DNA of 64,000 bases, taken from Streptomyces gossypii (GTDB lineage: Bacteria; Actinomycetota; Actinomycetes; Streptomycetales; Streptomycetaceae). Numbering within the stretch: the stretch's first letter is position 1; each line of letters begins with the position of its first letter. The DNA is taken from assembly GCF_025165795.1 (NCBI RefSeq), contig NZ_JAJAGO010000001.1:496001-560000 (forward strand), given 5' to 3'. The position numbers were made by a program, and so were the translations under genes. A model generated the notes under the pieces. The model was not told the DNA's origin. It worked only from the letters and a program-made list of their open reading frames with translations, and searched no databases. Positions 21,001 to 27,466 of the stretch are shown here, in pieces.

Positions 21001-23061
21001 CAGAACTTCCTGGACACGGACGCCTTCGCCGACATGAACACCAGGCACGGCATCACCTCGGTGAAGGCCGACGACTCCACCCACTACCCGTTCACGTGGG
21101 TCATCACGCCCGGCGAACGGCTGACGGTCAAGCTGGAGCACCGCGGAGCAGCGGGGCGCGGCACCGAGCACGCCCGTCGTCTCCTCGGCGACTACCTGCG
21201 CGTGCTGGAGGATCTGGCCCGGTGCACCGGGCCCGTCGGCGCACTGCGGGGCCCGGGGCCGGCGCCGGAGCCCGTCGAGCGCACGGACATCGGCACGGAC
21301 ACGGTCGTCGACCGGTTCGACCAGGCCGCGGAGCGTGACCCGGGGCGGGTCGCGCTCGTCGCCCACGGTTCGACGATGACCTTCGCCCAGCTGCGCGACC
21401 GCAGCCGTGCCGTGGCGGGTGTGCTCGCCCGGCGGGGCATCGGCCCCGAGAAGACCGTGGGCCTGGCGATCCCGCGCTCCCTCGATTCGATCGTGGCGCT
21501 GTTCGCCGTGCTGCGCGTCGGCGCCGCGTACGTACCGCTGGAGCTGGACCACCCGGACGAGCGGATCGCCGCTGTCGTCGCGGATGCCGGCCCGGAGGTG
21601 GTACTCACCGTGAGCGCCGTATCGCCCCGGCTGACCGGTGAACTGATCGAGCTGGACCGCCCGCTGCCCGAGGCCGAGCCGTATACGACATTCGCACCGG
21701 AGGACCCGGACCGCCTGCGGCACCCCGCGTACACCCTCTACACCTCCGGCTCGACCGGGAAGCCCAAGGGTGTGGTGACCGCATACGCCGGGCTCACCAA
21801 CATGCTGATCAACCACCAGCGCAGGATCTTCGAGCCGGTCCTCGCGGAGCACGGCCACCGGGTCTTCCGGATCGCGCACACCGTGTCGTTCGCGTTCGAC
21901 ATGTCGTGGGAGGAACTGCTGTGGCTCGCCGACGGCCACGAGGTGCACATCTGCGACGAGGAACTGCGCCGCGACGCGCCCCGTCTTGTCGAGTACTGCC
22001 TCGGGCACGGGATCGACGTCATCAACGTGACCCCCACCTACGCGCAGCAACTGGTGGCCGAGGGCCTGCTCGACAACCCGGCGCGGCGCCCCGCGCTGGT
22101 GCTGCTGGGCGGCGAAGCCGTCACCCCGACGCTGTGGCGGCGGCTCGCGGAAACCGAGGGGACGGTCGGCTACAACCTGTACGGACCCACCGAGTACACC
22201 ATCAACACCCTCGGCGTCGGCACCTTCGAGTGCCAGGACCCGGTGGTGGGCGTGGCTATCGACAACACCGACGTGTACGTGCTGGACCCGTGGCTGCGTC
22301 CGCTGCCGGACGGAGTCCCCGGTGAGCTGTACGTGTCGGGCATCGGCATCGCGCGCGGCTATCTCGGGCAGCCCTCCCAGACCGCGCACCGCTTCCTCGC
22401 GTGCCCCTTCGGCGAGCCCGGCGAACGCATGTACCGCACCGGGGACCTGGTGGTCCGGCGGACGGACGGGAACCTCACCTACCTCGGCCGCATCGACCAG
22501 CAGGTGAAGATCCGGGGGCACCGGGTCGAGCCGGGCGAAGTCGAGGCCGCGTTCGCAGCGCACCCGGCGGTACGGTTCGCCGCCGCGGTCGCCCAGCCCG
22601 ACCCGCGGGTCGACGGGGCGTACCGGCTGGCCGCCTACCTCGTGCTGGACGGCTGCGAACTGGCGGCGGTCGCCGCGGAGGTGGGCGCCGAACTGCCGGA
22701 CTTCCTGCGCCCGACGCACTATGCCCAGGTCTCCGGAATCCCGCTGACGGTGAACGGGAAGGCTGACACGAAGGCGTTGCCGGAGGCCAAGCCGCTGGGC
22801 GCGCTGACCACGCCGGGGGAACGCGGCCCGGAGACGGAGACCGAGACCGCGGTGTGCGAAGTCTTCGCCGAGGCACTGGACCTGGACGATGACGAGGTGA
22901 GCGCGGTGAGCGACTTCGTGTCCCTCGGAGGGCACTCCATGCTGGCGGTGCGGCTGGCCGGGCTGCTCCGCCGAGAGTACGGTCCTGTGGTCACGATCCG
23001 TGACCTGTTCACCCTGCGAACCCCGGAAGCGATTGCCCGCCATCTCGATGACCACTCCTGA
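12079..23061 (+). CDS. cchH: trimodular NRPS CchH, coelichelin synthetase
   Basis: A 3,660-residue NRPS with order A1-PCP1-E1-C1-A2-PCP2-E2-C2-A3-PCP3 and no thioesterase. Approximate residues: N-terminal extension 1-150, A1 155-650 (FTSGSTGRPKG), PCP1 Ser 689, E1 735-1170 (HHVVIDGVSW at 861), C1 1200-1620 (HHLLADG at 1338), A2 1640-2130, PCP2 Ser 2187, E2 2235-2630 (HHLAVDSVSW at 2358), C2 2640-3070, A3 3085-3560, PCP3 Ser 3620. The specificity residues read DINYWGGIGK, DFWNVGMVHK and DMENLGLINK, the codes known for formyl-hydroxyornithine, threonine and hydroxyornithine. E domains after modules 1 and 2 fit D-configured residues. C2 reads HLLLWDG at 2767, lacking the second His. The start is GTG 12079 after GGGAAGGGA; ATG 12088 is possible. 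It overlaps cchI by 14 bp. Confidence 0.97.
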   Translation: MSSMRDSTGEHRARHVLLSPTSLADVRRRTGDFSDRTIAEACAIGLSYWATGRSPDGMDLTPATPFADVLGWAGDGGAGPQGWEAGADGRSIAVPEGVAPAQAQLALDDLALFPNRPLGTISPTSVAARLEALAEWNDTGADRDRPTLVEMFAEQARARPDAVAIVDEQRSLTYGEAAELSGQLAHHLIERGLTAEQVVGISLDRSAEMVIGLLAVLQAGCAFVPLDPQWPAARRAVVIEDARVVVQLNGSGEQRPGEPAAVAVDLGDWRFGSCPAEGTGVTLPGSALAYVIFTSGSTGRPKGAMIRHEAISERLLWQVDEILGCGHDDASLFKAPLSFDISINEIFLPLVSGGRLVVLRPGGERDPHHLLRVIAEQRVTFTYLVSSMLDVLLEIAGDSGRLDSLRHVWCGGEVLTPELYERFRTRLDIPMYHGYGPAETTIGVSHVIYRGAAERLSTSIGKANPNTRLYVLDDELRPVPVGVGGELYAGGLLLGRGYVQAPGLTASRFVANPFADDGSRLYRTGDLARFAPDGSLDFLGRADNQIKIRGMRLEIEDVEIGLAEHPRVRHTCVVAKKNATGGTYLVGYVIPAAGAEGLGAEELKAWAAEHMVAHMVPAHLVVMREFPLTANGKVDRGALPEPATATGPLVAPATENEHAVCAAVAAVLRRGDADAVGVDQDFFQLGGDSILAISLLSTLREAGLHVTAQQIFTHSVLRALAAVASCEDVSMLDDGDVPTGSVVGSPIVQWLGETTDTIDGFVQSVVLNTPSCLTADALDGILAALLARHDMLRAKLVRGDRGDRWSFDIPETGRAVAAWQESDRPLDACVALATDGLDPDDGVMLRAVWRREARQLVLAVHHVVIDGVSWRILMEDLATAWRQFTSGAPIELPPVGTSFRRWTQLLEGAAFGADRAHYQRPLPGGDAPVGRRALSEADTVARERTQTVSVGPEVTAALLGEIPAKFHAGVNDVLLTALAVTLARWRRDLGQDQTFAHIELEGHGREGRFVAGSAGFEPDLSRTVGWFTTLFPVTVDPGATADFGAPAYLAAALKAVKEDLARVPGNGVSYGALRYLSGAGFDAPAPQVLFNYLGRFDAGASGDWQLTGATGQLGEKRDPRTRLPRALEFNATAEAGSTGGYELITTLSWPEGMFTEEDIATLGAYFRAALTGLAALDEGGHSPSDFALVPLTQSDVDALDGPSLRDILPLTPLQEGLYFHSVFDDDSAGSYVEQQLLTLDGEVDADRLAAAATRLLTLYPNLAARFVALADGRVVSVLESAGEAPFTTLDRPGITDEEIREHAERDRRAGFDLATGPLMRYTLLCGGPGREVLVQTVHHLLADGWSVPPMLRALLAEYHAPGSVCPLGGFPDYVSWLAGRDDGESDRVWREQLTGLAGPSLVAEGHSPSDAFAETAVEPVEDVDAACRSAGVPLSAAVHSAWAVTLSGVLHGRDVVFGSTVSGRDAEVPGISDMVGLFINTIPVRARWARTTTARELLASVWEHQSAVLPHQHVSLSRIGRQAGTGPLFDTLVVFDIATDVDGLRGPDDELVITGIVNEGAPHYPLTLVVERDPDDRARFRLIYDGELLRQASAQALLRTFARTLTGLLTRPDALVGSLADGTPEDARRPRPAGLPRTTLGGLFDAAVNRAPAATAVTQCGLDGGTRSLTYGELADAKNELASALRAAGVGPGEQVAVAVPRSLEQVVALIAVVTAGGAYVPLDLAYPDERLEYILADAAPQVVLVDREQRDRFTELLARAGVPARVLVQGDEPPQGDEPPPGTWPEVSGQDPAYVIYTSGSTGRPKGVVVQHSSVVTLLANTQPDMGFGPHDVCVQFHSFSFDFAVWELWGALVHGAELLVPDYGLTRSPVDFHRLVRERGVTVLNQTPSAFYQFTEADRHGGEPVTALRRIVFGGEALDLGRLRGWVERHGTASPELVNMYGITETTVHVTHRVLTEEDFALPGDVSPIGGPIPGLVTYLLDDRLRPVPPGRVGAIYVAGDQVSLGYLGRPGLTAGRFVADPFADDGSRMYHTGDLACRTLDGELRFTGRADDQVQLKGFRIELGEVESAIRGLDGVVDVAVTMADSRDHLVAHIVGRVPGDLAGLLSTALPAYMVPSQVLPVGTLPLTVNGKLDRKALAERAGAPPAERPGGLALTTLVGIFTEALPGCDVDGDTDFFMAGGDSIVAITVINRARALGLPIAPRDVFLFRTPRALAGHLGTRTPQAAVTPPARREDGPLTPTPVILRQREMGGSLARFAQARMLVAEEGTGFADAQRAAHAVVAAHPALRMRLRTEYGVWALRTEPAYEVTVVRSEATDARSAANEAAGRLDPECGDVIAFSWLAASRTLVVTVHHLAVDSVSWLVLLDDLAAALRGTALAPPTTSYAEYAEALATQSAQVTGDLGRWVTTLRAPALLSSAGELHAVERHETTVVLAPEVSDTVTRTAPTALGVGLTELLCGALRTALTRIQPSPTDLAVELERHGRVPALEHHDYTRTVGWFTAIAPVRLTAHTDPVAAAHEVAERQPNERGHVAYGQLRYLNPQTAPLLNACPQVLFNYLGRGGESQALHVTGGEQHSPYAVEVNAWTDEATGSLHAAFTLAEGIPDEITAHWRSALEHIAESASTAERTAPVTPLQRGLFFQAQLAGPDGPGRARYVAQSYFTFDRRLDTDALAEAMAYVIARHPVVGAGFTTDDDGSPVQVLRAGRRVEVRTIELSTAAEIEALRARDRETGFDPGKPPLIRLTVVGLPDSRDGLLLSYHLLLWDGWSREILLRDLFDAYQAVVAGEPLDAAPATPSFEDYARRLDARDPAVSERFWAEHLAGLPGPTLLAGPQPSLSDGLPHALVHTLSSEQSELLREAARVHGVTLNSVLTGAFGLLLGAHTGRSDAVFGVTVSGREGEGHSGIVGVLLNTVPLWTRARPDETAGEYLAAVQAARVEAMEHEHLGLGEIQRASGHDTLFDNLFVLQNFLDTDAFADMNTRHGITSVKADDSTHYPFTWVITPGERLTVKLEHRGAAGRGTEHARRLLGDYLRVLEDLARCTGPVGALRGPGPAPEPVERTDIGTDTVVDRFDQAAERDPGRVALVAHGSTMTFAQLRDRSRAVAGVLARRGIGPEKTVGLAIPRSLDSIVALFAVLRVGAAYVPLELDHPDERIAAVVADAGPEVVLTVSAVSPRLTGELIELDRPLPEAEPYTTFAPEDPDRLRHPAYTLYTSGSTGKPKGVVTAYAGLTNMLINHQRRIFEPVLAEHGHRVFRIAHTVSFAFDMSWEELLWLADGHEVHICDEELRRDAPRLVEYCLGHGIDVINVTPTYAQQLVAEGLLDNPARRPALVLLGGEAVTPTLWRRLAETEGTVGYNLYGPTEYTINTLGVGTFECQDPVVGVAIDNTDVYVLDPWLRPLPDGVPGELYVSGIGIARGYLGQPSQTAHRFLACPFGEPGERMYRTGDLVVRRTDGNLTYLGRIDQQVKIRGHRVEPGEVEAAFAAHPAVRFAAAVAQPDPRVDGAYRLAAYLVLDGCELAAVAAEVGAELPDFLRPTHYAQVSGIPLTVNGKADTKALPEAKPLGALTTPGERGPETETETAVCEVFAEALDLDDDEVSAVSDFVSLGGHSMLAVRLAGLLRREYGPVVTIRDLFTLRTPEAIARHLDDHS

Positions 23062-24748
23062 CACACAGCCCCGCTCGGGGCCCGGCATCCTCCGCACCGC
23101 GCTGCGCCGCAACATCGGTGCCATGACCTGGGGCACCGTCCTCATGGGCCTGTACCAGGCAGGTGAGACCGCCTTCCCCATCGCGCTCGGCCTGATCGTC
23201 GAACACACACTGCGGGAGGACCGGAACCTCGGCTCCCTCGCCCTGTCGATCGCCGCGCTGGCCGTGATCATCACCACCGTTTCGCTGTCGTGGCGGTTCG
23301 GGATGCGCGTCCTGCAGAAGGCCAACACCACCGAGGCCCACCGCTGGCGTGTGCGGGTCGCGGCCTGCGGGCTCCAGCCGGTGGCCAGGGACGTCGACCT
23401 CAAGTCCGGCGAGGTGCTGACCATCGCCACCGAGGACGCCGACCAGACGGCCGACATCATCGAAGTGGTACCGCTGCTGATCAGCTCGCTGGTCGCGGTG
23501 CTGGTCGCGGCGTTCGCACTGGGTTTGGCAGACATCCGGCTCGGCCTGCTGGTGATCGTGGGCACCGTGGCGATCCTGTCGGTCCTGAGCGTGATGTCCA
23601 AGCGGATCGGCTCGAGCACCCGCGAACAGCAGGCGCGGGTGGCGCGGGCGGGCGCGAAGGTCGCCGACCTGATCACCGGTCTGCGCCCGCTGCACGGCTT
23701 CGGCGGCAACCAGGCGGCGTTCCTGTCCTATCGGAAGGTCAGCACGCGGGCCAGACGCCAGGCGATCACCGTCGCCAGGGTGAACGGCGTGTACGCGGGC
23801 ACCGCGCTGGCCCTGAACGCGGTCCTCGCCGCGGCGGTGACGCTGACGGCGGGCTGGCTCGCGTTCGACGGCAGGATCAGCATCGGGGAGCTGGTCATGG
23901 CGGTGGGTCTCGCGCAGTTCATCATGGAACCGCTCAAGCTGTTCTCGGAGATGCCGAAGTACGTGATGGTCGCGCGCGCGTCGGCCGAGCGGATGGCGCT
24001 GGTGCTCGCCGCGCCACCGGTGACGGCTCCGGGCCCGGAGTGCCCGGCCCCGGGCGGAGACCTGGAGGTCGACTGCGTCCGGTACGGGCCCCTGCGCAAG
24101 CTGAAGTTCCAGGTGGCCGCCGGGGAGTTCGCGGCGATCGCCGTCTATCAGCCGCGCGCGGCGGCCGACCTCGCGGCGGTCCTCGCCGTGAACGTCCCGC
24201 CCGACGCTTACGAGGGCGTGGTGCGGGTCAGCGGGCGGGAGCTGACGGACCTGTCGATCGAGGCGGTCCGCGCGCACCTGCTGGTGAACCCGTACGACGG
24301 GGAGATCTTCGCGGGCAGCCTCCGCACGAACATCGACCCGTCGGGCACCAGCCGGATGCTCCCCGAAGCCGTCGAGGCGTCCATGCTGACCGATGTCGTC
24401 GCCCTCCACCGTGAAGGACTCGACTACGCGGTCCGTGACCGCGGCGCGAACCTTTCCGGGGGGCAGCGCCAACGGCTCTCCCTGGCCCGCGCACTGGCCG
24501 CCGACACCGACATCCTCGTCCTGCACGATCCGACGACGGCGGTAGACGCGGTCACCGAACAGCTCGTCGCACGCAACGTAGCGAAGCTGCGCCGGGGCCG
24601 TACCACCGTCGTGATCACCAACAGCCCGGCCCTGCTGGACGCCGCCGACCGTGTCCTCGTACTGGACGACGGCGTCATCATCGCCGAGGGCACCCACCGC
24701 AACCTGCTCGCCGCCGACGAGGACTACTGCCTGGCCGTGGCCCGGTGA
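23048..24748 (+). CDS. cchI: ABC exporter half CchI with degenerate Walker motifs and intact signature
   Basis: A 566-residue TMD-NBD half-transporter, partner of CchG in siderophore export. It has six membrane helices (residues ~20-300). The nucleotide-binding domain is lopsided. The Walker A region reads VYQPRAAADL, with Ala near 372 where Lys is required. Walker B ends LVLHDPTT (His-Asp at ~493-494 instead of Asp-Glu). The H-loop is ITNSP (Asn ~525), and the Q-loop position is Asn in LLVNPYDG. The signature LSGGQRQR (~469) is perfect. The ATG at 23048 lies inside the last codons of cchH, so the two are coupled. It converges on cchJ across a MITE-like insert. Confidence 0.92.
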   Translation: MTTPDTQPRSGPGILRTALRRNIGAMTWGTVLMGLYQAGETAFPIALGLIVEHTLREDRNLGSLALSIAALAVIITTVSLSWRFGMRVLQKANTTEAHRWRVRVAACGLQPVARDVDLKSGEVLTIATEDADQTADIIEVVPLLISSLVAVLVAAFALGLADIRLGLLVIVGTVAILSVLSVMSKRIGSSTREQQARVARAGAKVADLITGLRPLHGFGGNQAAFLSYRKVSTRARRQAITVARVNGVYAGTALALNAVLAAAVTLTAGWLAFDGRISIGELVMAVGLAQFIMEPLKLFSEMPKYVMVARASAERMALVLAAPPVTAPGPECPAPGGDLEVDCVRYGPLRKLKFQVAAGEFAAIAVYQPRAAADLAAVLAVNVPPDAYEGVVRVSGRELTDLSIEAVRAHLLVNPYDGEIFAGSLRTNIDPSGTSRMLPEAVEASMLTDVVALHREGLDYAVRDRGANLSGGQRQRLSLARALAADTDILVLHDPTTAVDAVTEQLVARNVAKLRRGRTTVVITNSPALLDAADRVLVLDDGVIIAEGTHRNLLAADEDYCLAVAR

Positions 24749-24756
24749 CGCCCTAA

Positions 24757-24919
24757 GAGCCCCTGACAGAATGGGCGGTCGGCTTGCGACGCCTGGCACG
24801 CGCGCTCGCCGCGTTGTCGGAGTCGTCCATGTACGCCCAGTACGAGGACGATCCTCCGCCTTGCGAGCGCACGCACCAGACGCCGCAAGCTGATCGACCG
24901 CCCATTCTGTCAGGGGCTC
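24757..24919. mobile_element. 163-bp MITE-like element with 25-bp perfect terminal inverted repeats
   Basis: The left arm (24757-24781, beginning GAGCCCCTGACAGAATGG) is the exact reverse complement of 24895-24919. The match continues imperfectly inward for about 18 more bases (GGCTTGCGACGCCTGG against CAGACGCCGCAAGCTG). TAA flanks both ends (24754-24756 and 24920-24922), a likely 3-bp target duplication of the kind IS5-related elements make. The ~80-bp interior encodes no transposase. It sits in the convergent gap between cchI and cchJ, and its right end touches the cchJ stop codon. The parent IS is unknown. Confidence 0.8.
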
Positions 24920-26019
24920 TAAGCGAGCGCCCAGGCGACGTCCCTGAGCAGGGCGTGCCGCCAGCCCGCCCGGTCGTGATGCGATGCCGACCGCGAAACG
25001 CGCACGGTCGCACCGGCCTGTCCGGCCAGTGTCTCGGCCAGCTCGCAGTGGGGCAGCATCCGCGTCTCGTGTTCCCCCACGTCGAACGCGACCCGCAGAC
25101 CGGACAGATCGGGCCGCTCCCGCAGGCGCGCGGCGATGGCGCCGCCGACCGGGCCGCCCAACGGGTCCGCCAGACCCGGGGCTTCGGGTGTCCACCAGAA
25201 CGCCGCCGACTGGCAGGCGACGCGGGATACCAGGTCCGGGAACTCCAGTGCCGCGTACATCGCGCTCAGCCCGCCGAGGCTCTGCCCGGCGACCACCAGC
25301 CGGTCCCGGTCAGCGGGTATGCCGCTCTCCGCCACCAGCGGCAGCAGTTCGTCCCGGATCGCCTCCCACAACGCCGGGCTGCAGCCGAACTCGGCCTGCC
25401 TGTCCCTGGCCGGGAGGAAGACGAGGGTGACGGCGGGCATCTCACCACTGGCGACGGCCGAGTCGAACGCGGTCACGGCCGGATGCAGGTACAGCCAGTC
25501 GTCCCCGTCGAGCAGCAGGACCACCGGTCCCCCGCCGCCCGCCGGGTGGACTCGCACGGTGCGCCGCCCGCCGAGCCGTTCGCTGGTCCAGCGGAGCCGG
25601 GTTCGCGGGACCGGCAGTACGACATCGGTGCCGGCGCCGCTGTCGGGCCAGTGCGGCTGGGCCGGGGTGTCGGGGGTCGCGGCGATGGACCGGTCACCGC
25701 CCGCACCGGCCGGGTTGAGCGGGTCGGCGTGCGCTTCCCCGCGCGCCAGGAACTGGTAGGTCACCCGCAGCCGCGCGGGCATGCGCACCTGGGCATACCA
25801 GCAGTCCGTATCGCCCCATCGGTGCAGTGGCACCGGCTCCGACCAGCTCTCGAAGCCGATGCTCGCCGGAGACCCCCGCCACAGGAACAGGGTCACCCAA
25901 CCGCCGTTGTCCGCAGGCACCGAGGCGGGTGTCCGCGCCGCCGCCCAGAACTTTTCGGTGCCCGGTTCGCCGGGCAGTCCGAACTCGGCGAAGGCGCTCT
26001 GCTCGGTCACCGGGCGCAT
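24919..26019 (-). CDS. cchJ: Fes/enterochelin-esterase-like hydrolase CchJ
   Basis: A 366-residue alpha/beta hydrolase of the enterochelin esterase family. In the cch cluster this protein is thought either to release the tetrapeptide from CchH, which has no thioesterase, or to hydrolyse the ferric siderophore after uptake. The nucleophile is Ser ~247 in VVAGQSLGGLSAMY, with a candidate C-terminal His in SASHHDRAGW and Asp/Glu in DVGEHETRM. The N-terminal half resembles the Fes early-set domain (FLWRGSPASIGFESWSEPVP). The start at 26019 has AAGGAGA upstream; a farther ATG at 26064 would run into the iron box. The TAG stop abuts the right end of the MITE. Confidence 0.92.
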   Translation of the reverse strand: MRPVTEQSAFAEFGLPGEPGTEKFWAAARTPASVPADNGGWVTLFLWRGSPASIGFESWSEPVPLHRWGDTDCWYAQVRMPARLRVTYQFLARGEAHADPLNPAGAGGDRSIAATPDTPAQPHWPDSGAGTDVVLPVPRTRLRWTSERLGGRRTVRVHPAGGGGPVVLLLDGDDWLYLHPAVTAFDSAVASGEMPAVTLVFLPARDRQAEFGCSPALWEAIRDELLPLVAESGIPADRDRLVVAGQSLGGLSAMYAALEFPDLVSRVACQSAAFWWTPEAPGLADPLGGPVGGAIAARLRERPDLSGLRVAFDVGEHETRMLPHCELAETLAGQAGATVRVSRSASHHDRAGWRHALLRDVAWALA

Positions 26020-26063
26020 ACACGTCTCCTTGTGAGGGGGAGGGCGAAAGGCTAAGCTCGCCA

Positions 26064-26082
26064 CTTAGTTAGGTGAGCCTAA
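26064..26082. promoter_or_regulatory. iron box between cchJ and cchK
   Basis: CTTAGTTAGGTGAGCCTAA matches the consensus at 13 of 19 positions and contains the perfect dyad TTAGG-TGAG-CCTAA. It lies 30 bp before cchK and 45 bp before the divergent cchJ start, so one site can control both genes. Confidence 0.75.
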
Positions 26083-26111
26083 TCTAACCGCGACTGAGGA
26101 GGCACCGACAC

Positions 26112-26324
26112 ATGAGCACCAACCCTTTCGACAACCCCGAAGGCCGCTTCCTGGTCCTGGTGAACGACGAGGGACAGCACTCACTCTGGCCGTCCTTCGC
26201 CGACGTCCCCGGAGGCTGGACGATCGTCTTCGACGAGAACACCCGAGACGCATGCCTGGACTTCATCGACACCCGCTGGACGGACCTGCGCCCCCGCTCC
26301 CTCCGCGCGTCCACGGACGCCTGA
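26112..26324 (+). CDS. cchK: MbtH-like protein CchK
   Basis: A 70-residue MbtH-family protein. These bind NRPS adenylation domains and help them fold or activate amino acids; here the partner is CchH. All family signatures are present: NPFDN near the start, [23 protein letters not shown], and the closing [12 protein letters not shown] with its conserved Trp and Pro. GAGGAGG lies upstream of the ATG. It is divergent from cchJ over an iron box and marks the right end of the siderophore cluster. Confidence 0.95.
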   Translation: MSTNPFDNPEGRFLVLVNDEGQHSLWPSFADVPGGWTIVFDENTRDACLDFIDTRWTDLRPRSLRASTDA

Positions 26325-26338
26325 CCCTCCGTCGCCGG

Positions 26339-27370
26339 TCAGTGCGGAAGCTCAACCGCCAGGTGCGGTGTCAGCGCCCGGAGGAAGTCCGCCGCGTCGA
26401 ACATCGCGCCGGCCGAGGCCACGCCCGTTGCCCGCGTGTGCCCGGCCAGGATTCGCTGGACGGCCTCCACGACCAGTGGCGCGGTGACCGCGTAGATGTC
26501 CTGGCCACGAGCCGTGGCGCGTCGCTCGACGCCACCCGCGCGGACCAGGGCGTCGACGACGAACGTCTGGTCCGACCGCCCCGAGGAGTCGACCGGCTCC
26601 GGCGTCGGCGTACCCTCCTCGGCCAAGTCCCTCGCGGCTTCGACGGCCATGTAGGTGCGGACTTCAGGCACGGCCAAGTGGCTGGGAACGGTGACGATAT
26701 CGGCCATGGAGAACTCCGCGATCACCGCTCGCCGCCCCAGCGGCTCGGGGAAGAGCCAGTCCTGCTCTGAGACCTTGTCGTCGTGGTATTGCAGCGCGCC
26801 GCCCGCGAACCGCACCCGACGGCCCGCGCGACGCTGATGGGACACCTGACCGGCCACCCGGGTGCCCGCCGTCGGATGCCAGCTGCTCAACCCGTACGCG
26901 ACATGCGCTGTGTCCGCAGCAGTCCATTCGCCCATCGCCGCGGTCACCAACAGGTCGCCGAGCCCACCGTAGAACGCCATCGCCGGCACCACGGGTGTGT
27001 CCGACTTCCGCGCTGCCTCCGCATGGTCGGCGAACATCGAAGCGTTCGCCTCGATCTCTGCCGCGACATCGACGTACGGGATCCCCGCGCGCAACGCCGC
27101 CTCGACGACCGGGCTTCCCGTCACCGCGAACGGGCCGGCACAGTTGATGACAGCCGCTGCGCCCGCCAGGGCGCGGTCCAGCGAGCTCGCGTCGTCCACG
27201 GTGGCCGGGCGCACGACCACATCTCCCCACTCGGCGGCCAGCACCTCCAGCTGAGCCGCGTCACGGCCGGAGATCACAGCGGTGAAGCCACGTCTGCGCA
27301 GTTCGGCGACGATGAAGCGACCGGTGTGCCCTGTCGCCCCGTAGACCACTACTGCGGCCGGTGTACCCAT
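26339..27370 (-). CDS. saccharopine dehydrogenase-like NAD(P)-binding protein
   Basis: A 343-residue oxidoreductase-like protein with an N-terminal Rossmann fold (AVVVYGATGHTGRFIVAEL, then ISGRDAAQLEVLAAEWG), a VINCAGPF segment and a C-terminal domain, as in saccharopine-dehydrogenase-like and trans-acting enoyl reductase proteins of actinobacteria. The substrate is unknown. The start at 27370 has GGGGGA upstream; the frame extends to 28183 but that part shadows the divergent regulator. The stop lies 14 bp from the convergent end of cchK. Divergence from a GlxA-type regulator suggests that regulator may control it. Confidence 0.85.
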   Translation of the reverse strand: MGTPAAVVVYGATGHTGRFIVAELRRRGFTAVISGRDAAQLEVLAAEWGDVVVRPATVDDASSLDRALAGAAAVINCAGPFAVTGSPVVEAALRAGIPYVDVAAEIEANASMFADHAEAARKSDTPVVPAMAFYGGLGDLLVTAAMGEWTAADTAHVAYGLSSWHPTAGTRVAGQVSHQRRAGRRVRFAGGALQYHDDKVSEQDWLFPEPLGRRAVIAEFSMADIVTVPSHLAVPEVRTYMAVEAARDLAEEGTPTPEPVDSSGRSDQTFVVDALVRAGGVERRATARGQDIYAVTAPLVVEAVQRILAGHTRATGVASAGAMFDAADFLRALTPHLAVELPH

Positions 27371-27466
27371 GATTCCCCCATCTCGATGTGCTGATGAGTC
27401 CAGCCTCGCCGCAGACGGGCCCTGACCGTGAGAGTCTGGAACGACATCACACGTACACTTTCGGAC

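Noticed and set aside
12052..23709. Very long open frames antisense to cchH (1,189 and 2,174 codons on the minus strand)
   Set aside because: They mirror the codon bias of the NRPS gene on the other strand and show no family motifs; high-GC genes often give such open antisense frames.
24784..24918. Possible short coding frame inside the MITE-like element
   Set aside because: About 45 codons with no transposase motif, and it is mostly inverted-repeat sequence.
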